Part shown: one piece after another, positions 1 to 6,620 of the stretch
How positions within the stretch are numbered: position 1 is the stretch's first letter
Layout of the letters: each line of letters starts with the position of its first letter
Source of the DNA: Candidatus Rokuibacteriota bacterium
GTDB taxonomy: Bacteria; Methylomirabilota; Methylomirabilia; Rokubacteriales; CSP1-6
DNA length: 9,598 nt
Assembly: GCA_003221435.1 (NCBI GenBank)
Contig: QHRS01000138.1
Location: forward strand, 1-9,598
Direction of reading: 5' to 3'
Notes under the pieces: generated by a model
Databases searched by the model: none
What the model was told of the DNA's origin: nothing
What the model saw: only the letters and a program-made list of their open reading frames with translations
Program-made: the position numbers and the translations under genes

Positions 1-212
1 TGTTGGTTGATCGAGGCTCTTGCTGAGTCCGACGGTGAACGGCGAAGTGGGCATGACGCGCGCAATCGCTGTCAGATGGTTGCAAGAACTGATCGCGGAG
101 TCTTGCATGTCCCGCTTCGATCCGGTTTACTACACCCTGCTTCACCTGCAGGCCGCATCCCTCAGGCCGGCACCCTAGGCTGCGTGATCAGCAAACCTTC
201 GCTACGCAGCCG

Positions 213-232
213 GCAGTAGCAGTAGCAGTAGC
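213..232. repeat. GCAGTA hexamer tandem repeat (about 3.3 copies)
   Basis: Three exact copies of GCAGTA stand head to tail (213-218, 219-224, 225-230), followed by a partial GC. The array lies about 100 bases upstream of the secreted-protein gene at 335. Each unit contains TAG, so the array ends the plus-strand frame that runs from base 1. It is too short to assign a role. Replication slippage could change its copy number. Confidence 0.7.
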
Positions 233-320
233 CGCACCGTCACCGAGCTCCGGACTCGGCGACTTCAGAGCATCACCGCTACATCACAAGGCCGCGCCGT
301 CGCGCCCTCGGGTCAACTCC

Positions 321-327
321 AAGGAGG
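321..327 (+). promoter_or_regulatory. Shine-Dalgarno AAGGAGG for the secreted protein at 335
   Basis: AAGGAGG is an almost complete anti-16S match, 7 nt before the ATG at 335. It fixes this start even though the resulting signal peptide has an unusually long N-terminal arm. No alternative ATG, GTG or TTG codon occurs in frame just before the hydrophobic segment. Confidence 0.85.
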
Positions 328-334
328 ACTCATC

Positions 335-1192
335 ATGCAGACCCTGCTCACGGCTTTCACCTCCCCCCACGCGAATCCGGAAATCCAGCAGCAGAGAACA
401 CGAGCAACACTCATCAAGAAACTGTCGATCGGGTTGCTGGCGGTCGGCTTGGCCGTTCCTGTGGCCCGGACAAGTCAAGCAGGCGGACTGGCGTCGGCGC
501 AGTTCGCGTTCTCCACATCCCAACTGGATCTGATCAAGTGGACCTCCGGAACGAGTGGGTGGGTGACGATACTCGCGGCTCCCATCAAGACACCCTCGAG
601 CAAGGAACTGTACGTGAGCGCGAGCCTCGAGGCCGGCCTGTACACGCAGACCCTGGTCTCGAGCAAGAACAACAAGAAGGACACCTCGACGGCCAGCGTC
701 GCCATCCAGGTCCAGGCCCTGATCGACGGCCAGCCCATGCCTCCGGGGACGGTCACCTACGCCGCCCGGACGCAGACGCTCTCGGCCACTCTCGAGGGAG
801 CCATCGGGAATTGCTTGAGAACCGTCACCAACGGGGACGGAACCACGAGCATCATCGTTGATCAAAGCTGCGTGACGCCGGAGATCATCGAGTTGATTCT
901 CTCCACGCTGAACGCGGCCTCGTTCAATTTCGTGGCGAGCAATGTGCCGGTGGGAACCCACACGGTCTCCTTGCAAGCGCGGATCACGAGCACCACGAGC
1001 GTGAATACTGGCACGGCCTCGGCGTCGGGGCTGGTCGGCAAAGGGACGATGATCGTCCAGATCGTCCGGGCCACGAAGGGGCTCTCTACGCAGATCGCAG
1101 GCAGCGCTCCGGTCACCGGCGCTGCGGGAGCGGATGCTCCGGCGGCTGTCCGGCGGACCACATGGGGACAGATCAAGACGATCTATCGCTAG
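335..1192 (+). CDS. secreted beta-rich protein of unknown function
   Basis: This encodes 285 residues, and I do not recognise the family. Residues 1-27 are a polar arm. A lysine pair (28-29) and a hydrophobic stretch (about 30-43) follow, then a signal-peptidase-I-like site at SQA-GG (after A49), so the protein is probably exported. The mature part is rich in Ser, Thr, Val and Ala with alternating patterns, which suggests a beta-sandwich or surface protein. It has only two cysteines (C160 and C179) flanking an NGDGT turn, a plausible single disulfide. The tail near 255-272 is low-complexity Ala/Gly/Pro and could be a flexible linker. The start is set by a strong AAGGAGG site 7 nt upstream. 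The gene appears monocistronic: the next gene starts 234 nt downstream and a strong hairpin lies between. No FlgD-like C-terminal domain is present, unlike the exported proteins further right. Secretion is likely; function is unknown. Confidence 0.85.
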   Translation: MQTLLTAFTSPHANPEIQQQRTRATLIKKLSIGLLAVGLAVPVARTSQAGGLASAQFAFSTSQLDLIKWTSGTSGWVTILAAPIKTPSSKELYVSASLEAGLYTQTLVSSKNNKKDTSTASVAIQVQALIDGQPMPPGTVTYAARTQTLSATLEGAIGNCLRTVTNGDGTTSIIVDQSCVTPEIIELILSTLNAASFNFVASNVPVGTHTVSLQARITSTTSVNTGTASASGLVGKGTMIVQIVRATKGLSTQIAGSAPVTGAAGADAPAAVRRTTWGQIKTIYR

Positions 1193-1270
1193 AACGAATC
1201 GACTGCTCATCGGGTGTGAACTTGCACATCGGAGACACAGGTTCTAAGTAAATCGATCCAGGAAGAACCG

Positions 1271-1311
1271 AGGGGGCTCTTGCCCGCAAGGGACGCGGGC
1301 GGGAGTCCCTT
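1271..1311 (+). terminator. long stem-loop downstream of the secreted protein, likely terminator
   Basis: Bases 1271-1287 pair with 1295-1311 to give a continuous 17-position stem with a 7-nt loop (1288-1294). The core GCCCGC/GCGGGC pairs perfectly, and the outer part includes a few G-T wobbles. The 3' side runs into TTTCGTATTTC, a moderately T-rich tail. It begins 78 nt after the stop codon at 1192, so it probably ends that transcript. The T tract is interrupted, so an alternative is an mRNA-stabilising or leader hairpin for the gene at 1427. Confidence 0.6.
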
Positions 1312-1426
1312 TCGTATTTCACGCGCGCCCTGGCTACCGGATGCCGCGCGGCGTGCCGCTCCAGACCGAGCCCCTTCCCCCTGGACTCGGTCCCGAACGG
1401 GGGGGTAGCCTGCAACAGGAGGCACC

Positions 1427-1753
1427 ATGGGGCGTGTGCGCGATGTAATCATCGGGCGGCGGGGTGACTCGCTCACGGGACGGCTGCTCGACACCGCGTT
1501 CGACATCCAGTCCAACCTGGGCAAGCTCAGGGTCACCACCGATCGCATCGCCTGGATCCACTTCCGGAATCCGCCACAGTCGCCCGACGACGAGATCTGG
1601 CTCGTCAATGGAGACCGGCTCTCGGGCGCGATCGAGCAGGAGGCCGTCGACTTCCAGCCCGAAGGCGGCGAGCGGAGGAGGATTCCGTTGGACCGGATCC
1701 ACACCCTCATGATCGGCCAGGGCGTAGACCTCGACGCTCCGAGTCTGAGCTGA
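1427..1753 (+). CDS. small protein with two GDxL(S/T)G repeats
   Basis: This encodes 108 residues with a clear AGGAGG site at 1417-1422, 4 nt before the ATG. The sequence is an internal duplication. Residues 11-46 (RRGDSLTG ... DRIAWIHF) align with residues 60-96 (VNGDRLSG ... DRIHTLMI). Both units share the order GD-x-L-(S/T)-G, a run predicted as beta strands, and a closing DRI followed by hydrophobic residues. About 13 residues form a linker (47-59). There is no signal peptide, membrane segment or cysteine, so it is probably cytoplasmic. GDxLxG units of this type recur in other bacterial beta-barrel-like proteins, but I know no assigned function. It lies between the secreted protein and the kinase relic. 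The spacing on both sides argues for its own transcription or read-through past the hairpin at 1271-1311. The coding call rests on the Shine-Dalgarno site, the internal repeat and sensible composition. Confidence 0.75.
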   Translation: MGRVRDVIIGRRGDSLTGRLLDTAFDIQSNLGKLRVTTDRIAWIHFRNPPQSPDDEIWLVNGDRLSGAIEQEAVDFQPEGGERRRIPLDRIHTLMIGQGVDLDAPSLS

Positions 1754-1845
1754 GCCGCGGAACGCGCCCCGTACCGGCGCGCACCGCCGCTTCGAGCCGC
1801 CGAGCGCGACCGCCCGCGCGCATGCACCCTAACATCCTATACTCC

Positions 1846-2120
1846 ATGGAGTCTTTGATCGGGAAGAGCGTCCGCCATTACTCGATCGTCCGCAGGCTCG
1901 GCAGCGGGGGCATGGGCGTTGTCTTACGAGGCCGAGGACTCCAAGCTCGGCCGGCGTGTGGCGCTCAAGTTCCTCACCCCCGAGATGGCGGCAGACGCCC
2001 AGTCCCCTGGAGCCGGCAGGATATCGCGATTCGGTGTGGGCCCGGCGCGATCCCGATTTGAACCTGCTGCACGGCGAGCCCGAGTTCGACCTGCTCTATC
2101 CCCCGATGGGCGGCGCCTGA
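1846..2120 (+). pseudogene. relic of a Ser/Thr protein kinase (Hanks type, TPR-tailed) with internal deletion
   Basis: Three pieces in three successive frames spell the two ends of one kinase. From the ATG at 1846 the frame gives HYSIVRRLGSGGMGVV, the start of a eukaryotic-like kinase domain with the glycine-rich ATP loop (GSGGMGVV, residues 19-26). An extra T at 1924/1925 shifts the frame. The next frame continues exactly as expected with YEAEDSKLGRRVALKFL, including the VALK lysine that binds ATP. Homology stops near 2000. From about 2007 the third frame reads LEPAGYRDSVWARRDPDLNL and ends LHGEPEFDLLYPPMGGA before TGA at 2118-2120. That resembles the usual C-terminal end of large kinases of this type that carry TPR repeats. 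The catalytic loop, activation segment and sensor/TPR region, probably well over 500 residues, are absent, so it cannot be an active kinase. A family-style start at TTG 1855 is also possible. It ends 12 nt before the convergent permease stop. Confidence 0.85.
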
Positions 2121-2132
2121 GCGGGCTCTACC

Positions 2133-3806
2133 TCAGCCCCGGGTCACCCGCCAGCGGCCCAGCGCGGCGCACAGCAGCAGGACGAGCGTGGCGATCGCGA
2201 AACCTTCGGTGGCGCCCGCATTCAACGTGGCGTCCGAAGTGCCGATGAAGTCGAGGAACGGGGTCCGATTGATCGGGCCCACGTACCACAAGAGCATGTA
2301 GAGCACCTCGAACAGCTTCCCGCCCCCCGTCCACACGCCCGCGGCCAGCGCCAGTGAGGGGATGAACAGCGCCCCCACGCTCCACGCGAGCGCCGCCGGC
2401 ATGTTGCCCGTCGCGACGAGCCGCAGGCCGACTCCCGTGCCGATCGCGACGGTCACGACAACCCCGGCGAGCCACAGCGCGGGAAGCTGCCGAGCCAGCG
2501 CTCGGGGCGCCGAGAACACCAGCGCCGCGGTACCGTGCCGGGACTCGCGTCCTCCCAGCGCCGACCACAGGAGCAGCGGCCAGATCCACGCGAAGGGGAG
2601 GATCCAGCCGCGGGCGATCGAAAGCGGCGCGAACCAGCACCCCAGGGCGAGCCCGGCCGCGACGAGGAACCACGCGCGGGGCATGTCGTGAAGCGAGAGG
2701 CGGAGCTCGGCGAGCAGCATGGAAACGAGGGTCTCGCCTCGCCGTGCTGCCGCGAGCGCCGCGACGCTCGCGGGGGCGCGGGAGGGTGAGACGGCGGTTG
2801 CATCCTCGCCGGGGGCGTCCGCGACACCGTCGGCGGCGTCGGCGATTCGTAGTCTCGCCGCTCCCTTCGCGTCGCGGGAACGCCGGGGTCCAAGCCGTCC
2901 GCTCTCGGCTGTGCCGGCGCGCCTCGGATCGAAGCGGTCGAAGGGAATCGCTGCCGCGAGCGCCAGGGACATTCCGATCAGTGTCCAGGCGATCCGGCCC
3001 CACAATAGATCCGCCGACCATCGCATCCCCGCCCAGCGGAACGTCTCGAGGTCATAGGTCCCTGCCGACTTGAAGTTGAACCCCAGGTTGAACGACATCG
3101 AGTCCAGCGCGACCCCGAACTGACTCGACGCCGCATGCATCATGCTCGGCACGATCGTGCTGATGCCCGCGGCGCTGCCGATGCCCCGATACTGAAACCT
3201 GGAGCCCATGTCAGGACCCGCAAACGCCAGACCCCAGGTCACGAAGAACACCACGTTGCCGATCCCGCCTCGCAGCGCGGGCAACGCCTCGAACAGAACG
3301 GCCAATCCGGCAGTCATCGCCACCGCGGGCACGGCCACGATCGCGAGCGGTGCGACGATTGCCAAGAGGTCGATGACGCGGTCTTCGCCCCGCAGGAGCT
3401 GCATGCCCACCGCGCCCACCGCCATCGTCGCCACGATCGTGGCCAGAACCGCCATGTTGCTCGCCCACTTGCCGAGCGTGTATTGCCACTTGGACAGCGG
3501 TGTCGACGCCAGGATCTGGCCCACGCCGGTGACACGGTCGCGATCGATCGCATTCTTGACCAGGTAGAAACCCATGAGCGAAAGGAACGAGGCGGTCATG
3601 AGCGCAACCAGGCATCCGACCCACGCCGAATTGTAGAGCCCGCGGTAGTTCCCGATCTGGAGCGTGATGTAGCGCGAATGGTTGGAGGGCATCGCGAGAT
3701 AGGCGAAATAGACGGTGAGACCGAGCGTCACGATGAATGCGTGCCGCCGCACGCGCTCGAGGTAATCGGCGCGCATCAGGTGATAGAGCGCGCGCGCCGG
3801 TCTCAC
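2133..3806 (-). CDS. ABC-2 type transporter permease, two-lobed
   Basis: This encodes 557 residues starting at GTG 3806, which overlaps the ATPase stop by 4 nt (GTGA) and implies translational coupling. An in-frame ATG 10 codons later is an alternative start. Hydrophobic segments predict about 12 membrane helices in two sets. The first set lies near residues 23-39, 59-84, 115-137, 145-173, 180-197 and 271-288. The second set lies near 377-392, 400-416, 441-462, 472-490, 497-510 and 533-549. They are joined by a long polar, Arg/Ala/Asp-rich stretch (about 289-360), probably a cytoplasmic linker. The segment DRDRVTGVGQILASTPLSKWQ style (residues 89-108) is typical of ABC-2 permeases, where a conserved stretch follows an early helix and contacts the ATPase. 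The doubled topology suggests one chain supplies both transmembrane halves. The partner is the ATPase immediately upstream. The substrate is unknown; export is more likely than import because no binding protein is nearby. It is the last gene of the minus-strand run and converges on the kinase relic. Confidence 0.85.
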   Translation of the reverse strand: MRPARALYHLMRADYLERVRRHAFIVTLGLTVYFAYLAMPSNHSRYITLQIGNYRGLYNSAWVGCLVALMTASFLSLMGFYLVKNAIDRDRVTGVGQILASTPLSKWQYTLGKWASNMAVLATIVATMAVGAVGMQLLRGEDRVIDLLAIVAPLAIVAVPAVAMTAGLAVLFEALPALRGGIGNVVFFVTWGLAFAGPDMGSRFQYRGIGSAAGISTIVPSMMHAASSQFGVALDSMSFNLGFNFKSAGTYDLETFRWAGMRWSADLLWGRIAWTLIGMSLALAAAIPFDRFDPRRAGTAESGRLGPRRSRDAKGAARLRIADAADGVADAPGEDATAVSPSRAPASVAALAAARRGETLVSMLLAELRLSLHDMPRAWFLVAAGLALGCWFAPLSIARGWILPFAWIWPLLLWSALGGRESRHGTAALVFSAPRALARQLPALWLAGVVVTVAIGTGVGLRLVATGNMPAALAWSVGALFIPSLALAAGVWTGGGKLFEVLYMLLWYVGPINRTPFLDFIGTSDATLNAGATEGFAIATLVLLLCAALGRWRVTRG

Positions 3807-4696
3807 GGGGCCAGCGCGTGCAGGTAGGCGTCCTCGAGCGTGGGCGGCAGGTTGCGCGCGTCGGGCGCAGGTGGCGCGTCGGCCACGATCCGGACTTGCA
3901 CCCCGTGCGTGCGCCGCACCGTTCCGCTCACGCGGTGGCGCTCGCGCACCGCGCTTAGCTGGTCGCTCGGCACGACCCATTCCCAGACCTTGCCCTCCAC
4001 CGCCCGCAGCATCTCCTCGGGCGCGGCACTCCCGACGAGTCGCCCGCGCGCAATGAGCGCGATGCGGGTGGCGGCCGCCTCCACGTCCGAAACGATGTGG
4101 GTGGAGAGAATCACGATGCGCTCGCCCGAGAGATCCCCCAGGAGATTGCGGAACCGCACCCGTTCTTCCGGATCGAGCCCGCCGGTGGGCTCGTCCACGA
4201 TCAGCAGGCGCGGATCGTTGAGCAGCGCCTGGGCGATTCCGACCCGCTGCCGCATCCCGCCCGAGAATCCGCTCAGTGGCCGCCGCCGGACGTCGGTGAG
4301 GTTCACGAGGTCGAGCAGCTGGTGGATGCGCTCGCGCGCCGTGCGCGCCTCCAGACCGCGCACGGCCGCCAGGTACTCGAGGAACTCCATGGCGCTGAGG
4401 TTGGGATAGATGCCGAAGTCCTGGGGCAGGTAGCCGAGCACCTCACGTAGCGGATCGGGTCGGGCCACGATGTCCTCGCCGTTCCAGAGCACGCGTCCCG
4501 AGGTGGGCCGGGTGATGGTGGCGAGGATGCGCATGAGCGTCGACTTCCCGGCTCCGTTCGGGCCGAGGAGCCCGAGCACTCCCGGGGCGAGCGTGAGGCT
4601 GAAGTCGCGGAGCGCCCAGAAGTCGCGACCGTAACGTTTGCTCACCCCTTCGATGACGAGCTGCACGCGGGCATGGAACCGCACGGCGCCGGACAT
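3803..4696 (-). CDS. ABC transporter ATP-binding protein
   Basis: This encodes 297 residues from ATG 4696. Family alignment suggests translation could begin instead at GTG 4666 (giving VQLVIEGVSKRYG). Neither start has a clear Shine-Dalgarno site. All nucleotide-binding motifs are intact: Walker A GPNGAGKST (45-53), Q-loop YLPQDFG (89-95), signature FSGGMRQR (144-151), Walker B LLIVDEP (164-170) with the catalytic glutamate, D-loop GGLDP (172-176) and the switch histidine in STHIVSD (H200). Residues from about 220 form a C-terminal extension typical of ATPases paired with ABC-2 exporters. The protein sits on the cytoplasmic face and drives the permease encoded next, whose start overlaps this stop. 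The preceding gene on the same strand ends 85 nt upstream, with a small hairpin in the gap, so co-transcription with the exported-protein gene is possible but not shown. Confidence 0.95.
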   Translation of the reverse strand: MSGAVRFHARVQLVIEGVSKRYGRDFWALRDFSLTLAPGVLGLLGPNGAGKSTLMRILATITRPTSGRVLWNGEDIVARPDPLREVLGYLPQDFGIYPNLSAMEFLEYLAAVRGLEARTARERIHQLLDLVNLTDVRRRPLSGFSGGMRQRVGIAQALLNDPRLLIVDEPTGGLDPEERVRFRNLLGDLSGERIVILSTHIVSDVEAAATRIALIARGRLVGSAAPEEMLRAVEGKVWEWVVPSDQLSAVRERHRVSGTVRRTHGVQVRIVADAPPAPDARNLPPTLEDAYLHALAP

Positions 4697-4742
4697 GGCA
4701 AGGGGGTGCCGGCGGAATCGAGGCGACGCGCTTTCCTGCGCC

Positions 4743-4772
4743 GCCCACGACCGCGTGCATCGCAGCGTGGGC
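4743..4772. other. inverted repeat between exported-protein and ABC genes
   Basis: GCCCACG at 4743-4749 is the exact reverse complement of CGTGGGC at 4766-4772. The 16-nt loop between them contains a further GCG/CGC pairing. The element lies in the 85-nt gap between the minus-strand exported gene (stop at 4782) and the ABC ATPase (start at 4696). There is no T-run on either side, so a canonical intrinsic terminator is not supported. It could be a processing or attenuation hairpin, or chance in GC-rich DNA. Confidence 0.35.
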
Positions 4773-4781
4773 TCTGCCCCC

Positions 4782-6620
4782 CTACCGTATGAGCGCCGCC
4801 TTGCGCATGATCGCACGCCGGCCTTGGGTGAGCCGGATGACGTAGATCCCGCTCGCGAGGCGGGCGCCATTCTCGATGCGCGCGACGTGGGCGCCGGGAG
4901 CGGGCGAAGGCAGTTCGATCGCAACCGTGCGCCGCCCGGCCAGATCGAACAGCTCGACCCGCGCCGGCTCGCGCGAGGCGAGCGAGAACGCGACCCGGAG
5001 ATCTCCCACGGCGGGATTCGGCTGGAAGCCGGCGAGCGCGAGCACCGCGATCGAAGGCACCTGGACCGTGGTCTCACCGAGCAGCAGATCCGTTCCACCG
5101 GCGCTCACCCGGAGCCGATACGTGTAGCTCAGCCCCGGTGACACGGTGGCATCCTCGAGCTCGATCCGGCCGTTCGCCTCGGGCGCGCGGCGCGCCAGGG
5201 CGGTCCACTCGCCGGTTCCTTCACGCCGCTCGATCGTGACGGGCGCCCCGTCCCCGAAGCTGACCTCCCAGATCAGAACCACGCGATCGGGCTCTGCGCG
5301 CGCGCTGACCAGGGAGGCCAGCGTGGGAGTCGATTGACAGACCGAGCCGATCCCGACGTTGCGGTTGATGTCCGACAGGCATGCGACGATGTCCTGGTAC
5401 GCTTGGACAACCGCCGGATCGGTGAGCGGCTGTCCGGCCAATCGGATCATCTGGGAATCGATGTCCGGGCCGAACGGGATCTCCCAGGGGAACCGGAAAC
5501 CGTCGCCGTCGTGGATGACGGACGAAGGATCGACTCGCTTTGCGGCGAGGAAGTAGAGCGCCGGCACGGCCCCCTGGATCGGAGCGCCGTCGTACGCGAT
5601 CTCCGGCTTCGGTGCGCCGCCGTAGGGGCGGCGATAGACGAACAGGTACTCGCGCCCGCCATTCGAAGACGCATCGGGTGCCCACGTCGAATCGAAGGTC
5701 GCGAGCTGGAACGCCGCTGGAAGGATCGTGCCCGAATCGTCGGTGATCGTCCGCTCGACGAAGCCGACGTCGAGCTGAACGTTATGGACGACGTCCCAGC
5801 ACGTGAACGGCACCGTGAAGAACCCCGCGTAGAGATAGCCGCGACCCTGAGGCGGGGCGCCCCCGACCTGGGTCTCCAGCCGCAGGAAGCGATAGGCCAT
5901 CTGTGTCTGGGCATGATCGAACCGGATCTCGACGGTCATGAAGGAGTCCGGCATCGTCGTAGGATTCAGACCGCTGCCCAGAAAGTCGAAGGCAGTGCCC
6001 GCGCCGCCGTTGAATCCCTGGCCGCCGAAGGGCACGCCCTCGAGGGGGACAGGGTTCGCGGGATTGAGGTCGAGATAGTCCGCGCCGAAAGTTCCGCGCT
6101 GCGCCGTGCCCGACAGCGCGAAGACGTTGGTGGCCTGGAGTCCGGGACAGGAGACCGGCGTTCCCGGGTCGAGGTAGATGCGCTGGCCGCTGCTCGGGAT
6201 CACAGGCGGCCAGCTCGCCGCGATATCCGAGAGGAAGGTCGCGAACTCGCGCGTTGCTTCATCCCGCACCGTTCCGGACCCGGCCACGGCGGCGCAGAAG
6301 CCTCCGGTCGGATCGGATCCCCATTTGAAGAACACCGATCGCGCATCGATTCGCTGCGCGATCGTCTGGAGCTGCTGGGCGCTGAGCAGGCTCCCGCCCT
6401 GCTTGCACTCATGGCCCCAGAAGTCTGCATCCTCGACGCAGTTCGTGACCTCGAGACAGGTTGTCTGCACCGGACGCGGGGGGGCCTCGCCACGATCGAA
6501 GAACGCTTGAACTTCGTCGTCGTTGCAGCGTACTCGATGTCCTCGCTCTCGCCCGGCGAGAGCGAGAACGGCCCCGACCCGAGCAGGAACCGGTGGTCGG
6601 TGGGCGTGACGTCGATCCAC
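4782..6620 (-). CDS. C-terminal part of a frame-broken large exported protein (FN3-like + FlgD-like domain)
   Basis: This open frame has 612 codons, but only the part from about 6524 to the TAG at 4782 (580 residues) looks genuine. The first 32 codons overlap the N-terminal piece out of frame, and the nominal GTG 6620 has no Shine-Dalgarno site. From NDDEVQAFFDRG onward it continues the protein begun at 7687. Four cysteines fall in the first half (for example TTCLEVTNC and HEC), consistent with an exported protein. The last ~180 residues contain a fibronectin-III-like domain (about 5327-5049, with DRVVLIWEVS and SYTYRLRVS). A terminal FlgD-like/type IX-like sorting domain follows (about 5048-4782), with FQPNPAVG, RVELFDLAGRR, ASGIYVIRL and the closing ALIR. 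That kind of domain normally directs or anchors cargo outside the outer membrane. If the frame break is real, this part is not made unless translation restarts. If it is a sequence error, the whole is one ~968-aa protein. Confidence 0.8.
   Translation of the reverse strand: MDRRHAHRPPVPARVGAVLALAGRERGHRVRCNDDEVQAFFDRGEAPPRPVQTTCLEVTNCVEDADFWGHECKQGGSLLSAQQLQTIAQRIDARSVFFKWGSDPTGGFCAAVAGSGTVRDEATREFATFLSDIAASWPPVIPSSGQRIYLDPGTPVSCPGLQATNVFALSGTAQRGTFGADYLDLNPANPVPLEGVPFGGQGFNGGAGTAFDFLGSGLNPTTMPDSFMTVEIRFDHAQTQMAYRFLRLETQVGGAPPQGRGYLYAGFFTVPFTCWDVVHNVQLDVGFVERTITDDSGTILPAAFQLATFDSTWAPDASSNGGREYLFVYRRPYGGAPKPEIAYDGAPIQGAVPALYFLAAKRVDPSSVIHDGDGFRFPWEIPFGPDIDSQMIRLAGQPLTDPAVVQAYQDIVACLSDINRNVGIGSVCQSTPTLASLVSARAEPDRVVLIWEVSFGDGAPVTIERREGTGEWTALARRAPEANGRIELEDATVSPGLSYTYRLRVSAGGTDLLLGETTVQVPSIAVLALAGFQPNPAVGDLRVAFSLASREPARVELFDLAGRRTVAIELPSPAPGAHVARIENGARLASGIYVIRLTQGRRAIMRKAALIR

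Larger units (their letters stand above)
1..334. other. left-edge region without a confident gene
   Basis: No gene can be assigned with confidence. On the plus strand two frames are open. One runs from base 1 to about 219 and looks like low-quality, arginine-rich shadow translation. Another is open from base 11 to a TAG at 176-178 and reads like the end of a real protein, with segments such as AVRWLQELIAES and FDPVYYTLLHL. It has no convincing start and could be a degraded gene tail. Bases 179-320 contain the GCAGTA repeat and otherwise look like upstream leader of the secreted protein at 335. No clear -35/-10 pair is visible. Confidence 0.5.

Noticed and set aside
284..1210. 308-codon open frame on the minus strand opposite the secreted protein
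   Set aside because: The translation is Arg/Asp/Gly-rich shadow sequence, and the plus-strand frame has a strong ribosome site and a signal peptide.
1838..1843. TATACT as a -10 box for the kinase relic
   Set aside because: It matches 5 of 6 bases but has no -35 partner and lies 2 nt before the ATG, so it would require a leaderless start at a downstream codon.
3135..3827. 230-codon plus-strand open frame rich in His and Arg
   Set aside because: It is antisense to permease helices. Long hydrophobic segments give His/Arg-rich antisense translations by codon complement.
3807..3980. Upstream extension of the permease frame
   Set aside because: It overlaps the ATPase C-terminus out of frame. The GTGA overlap at 3806-3803 gives a natural start.
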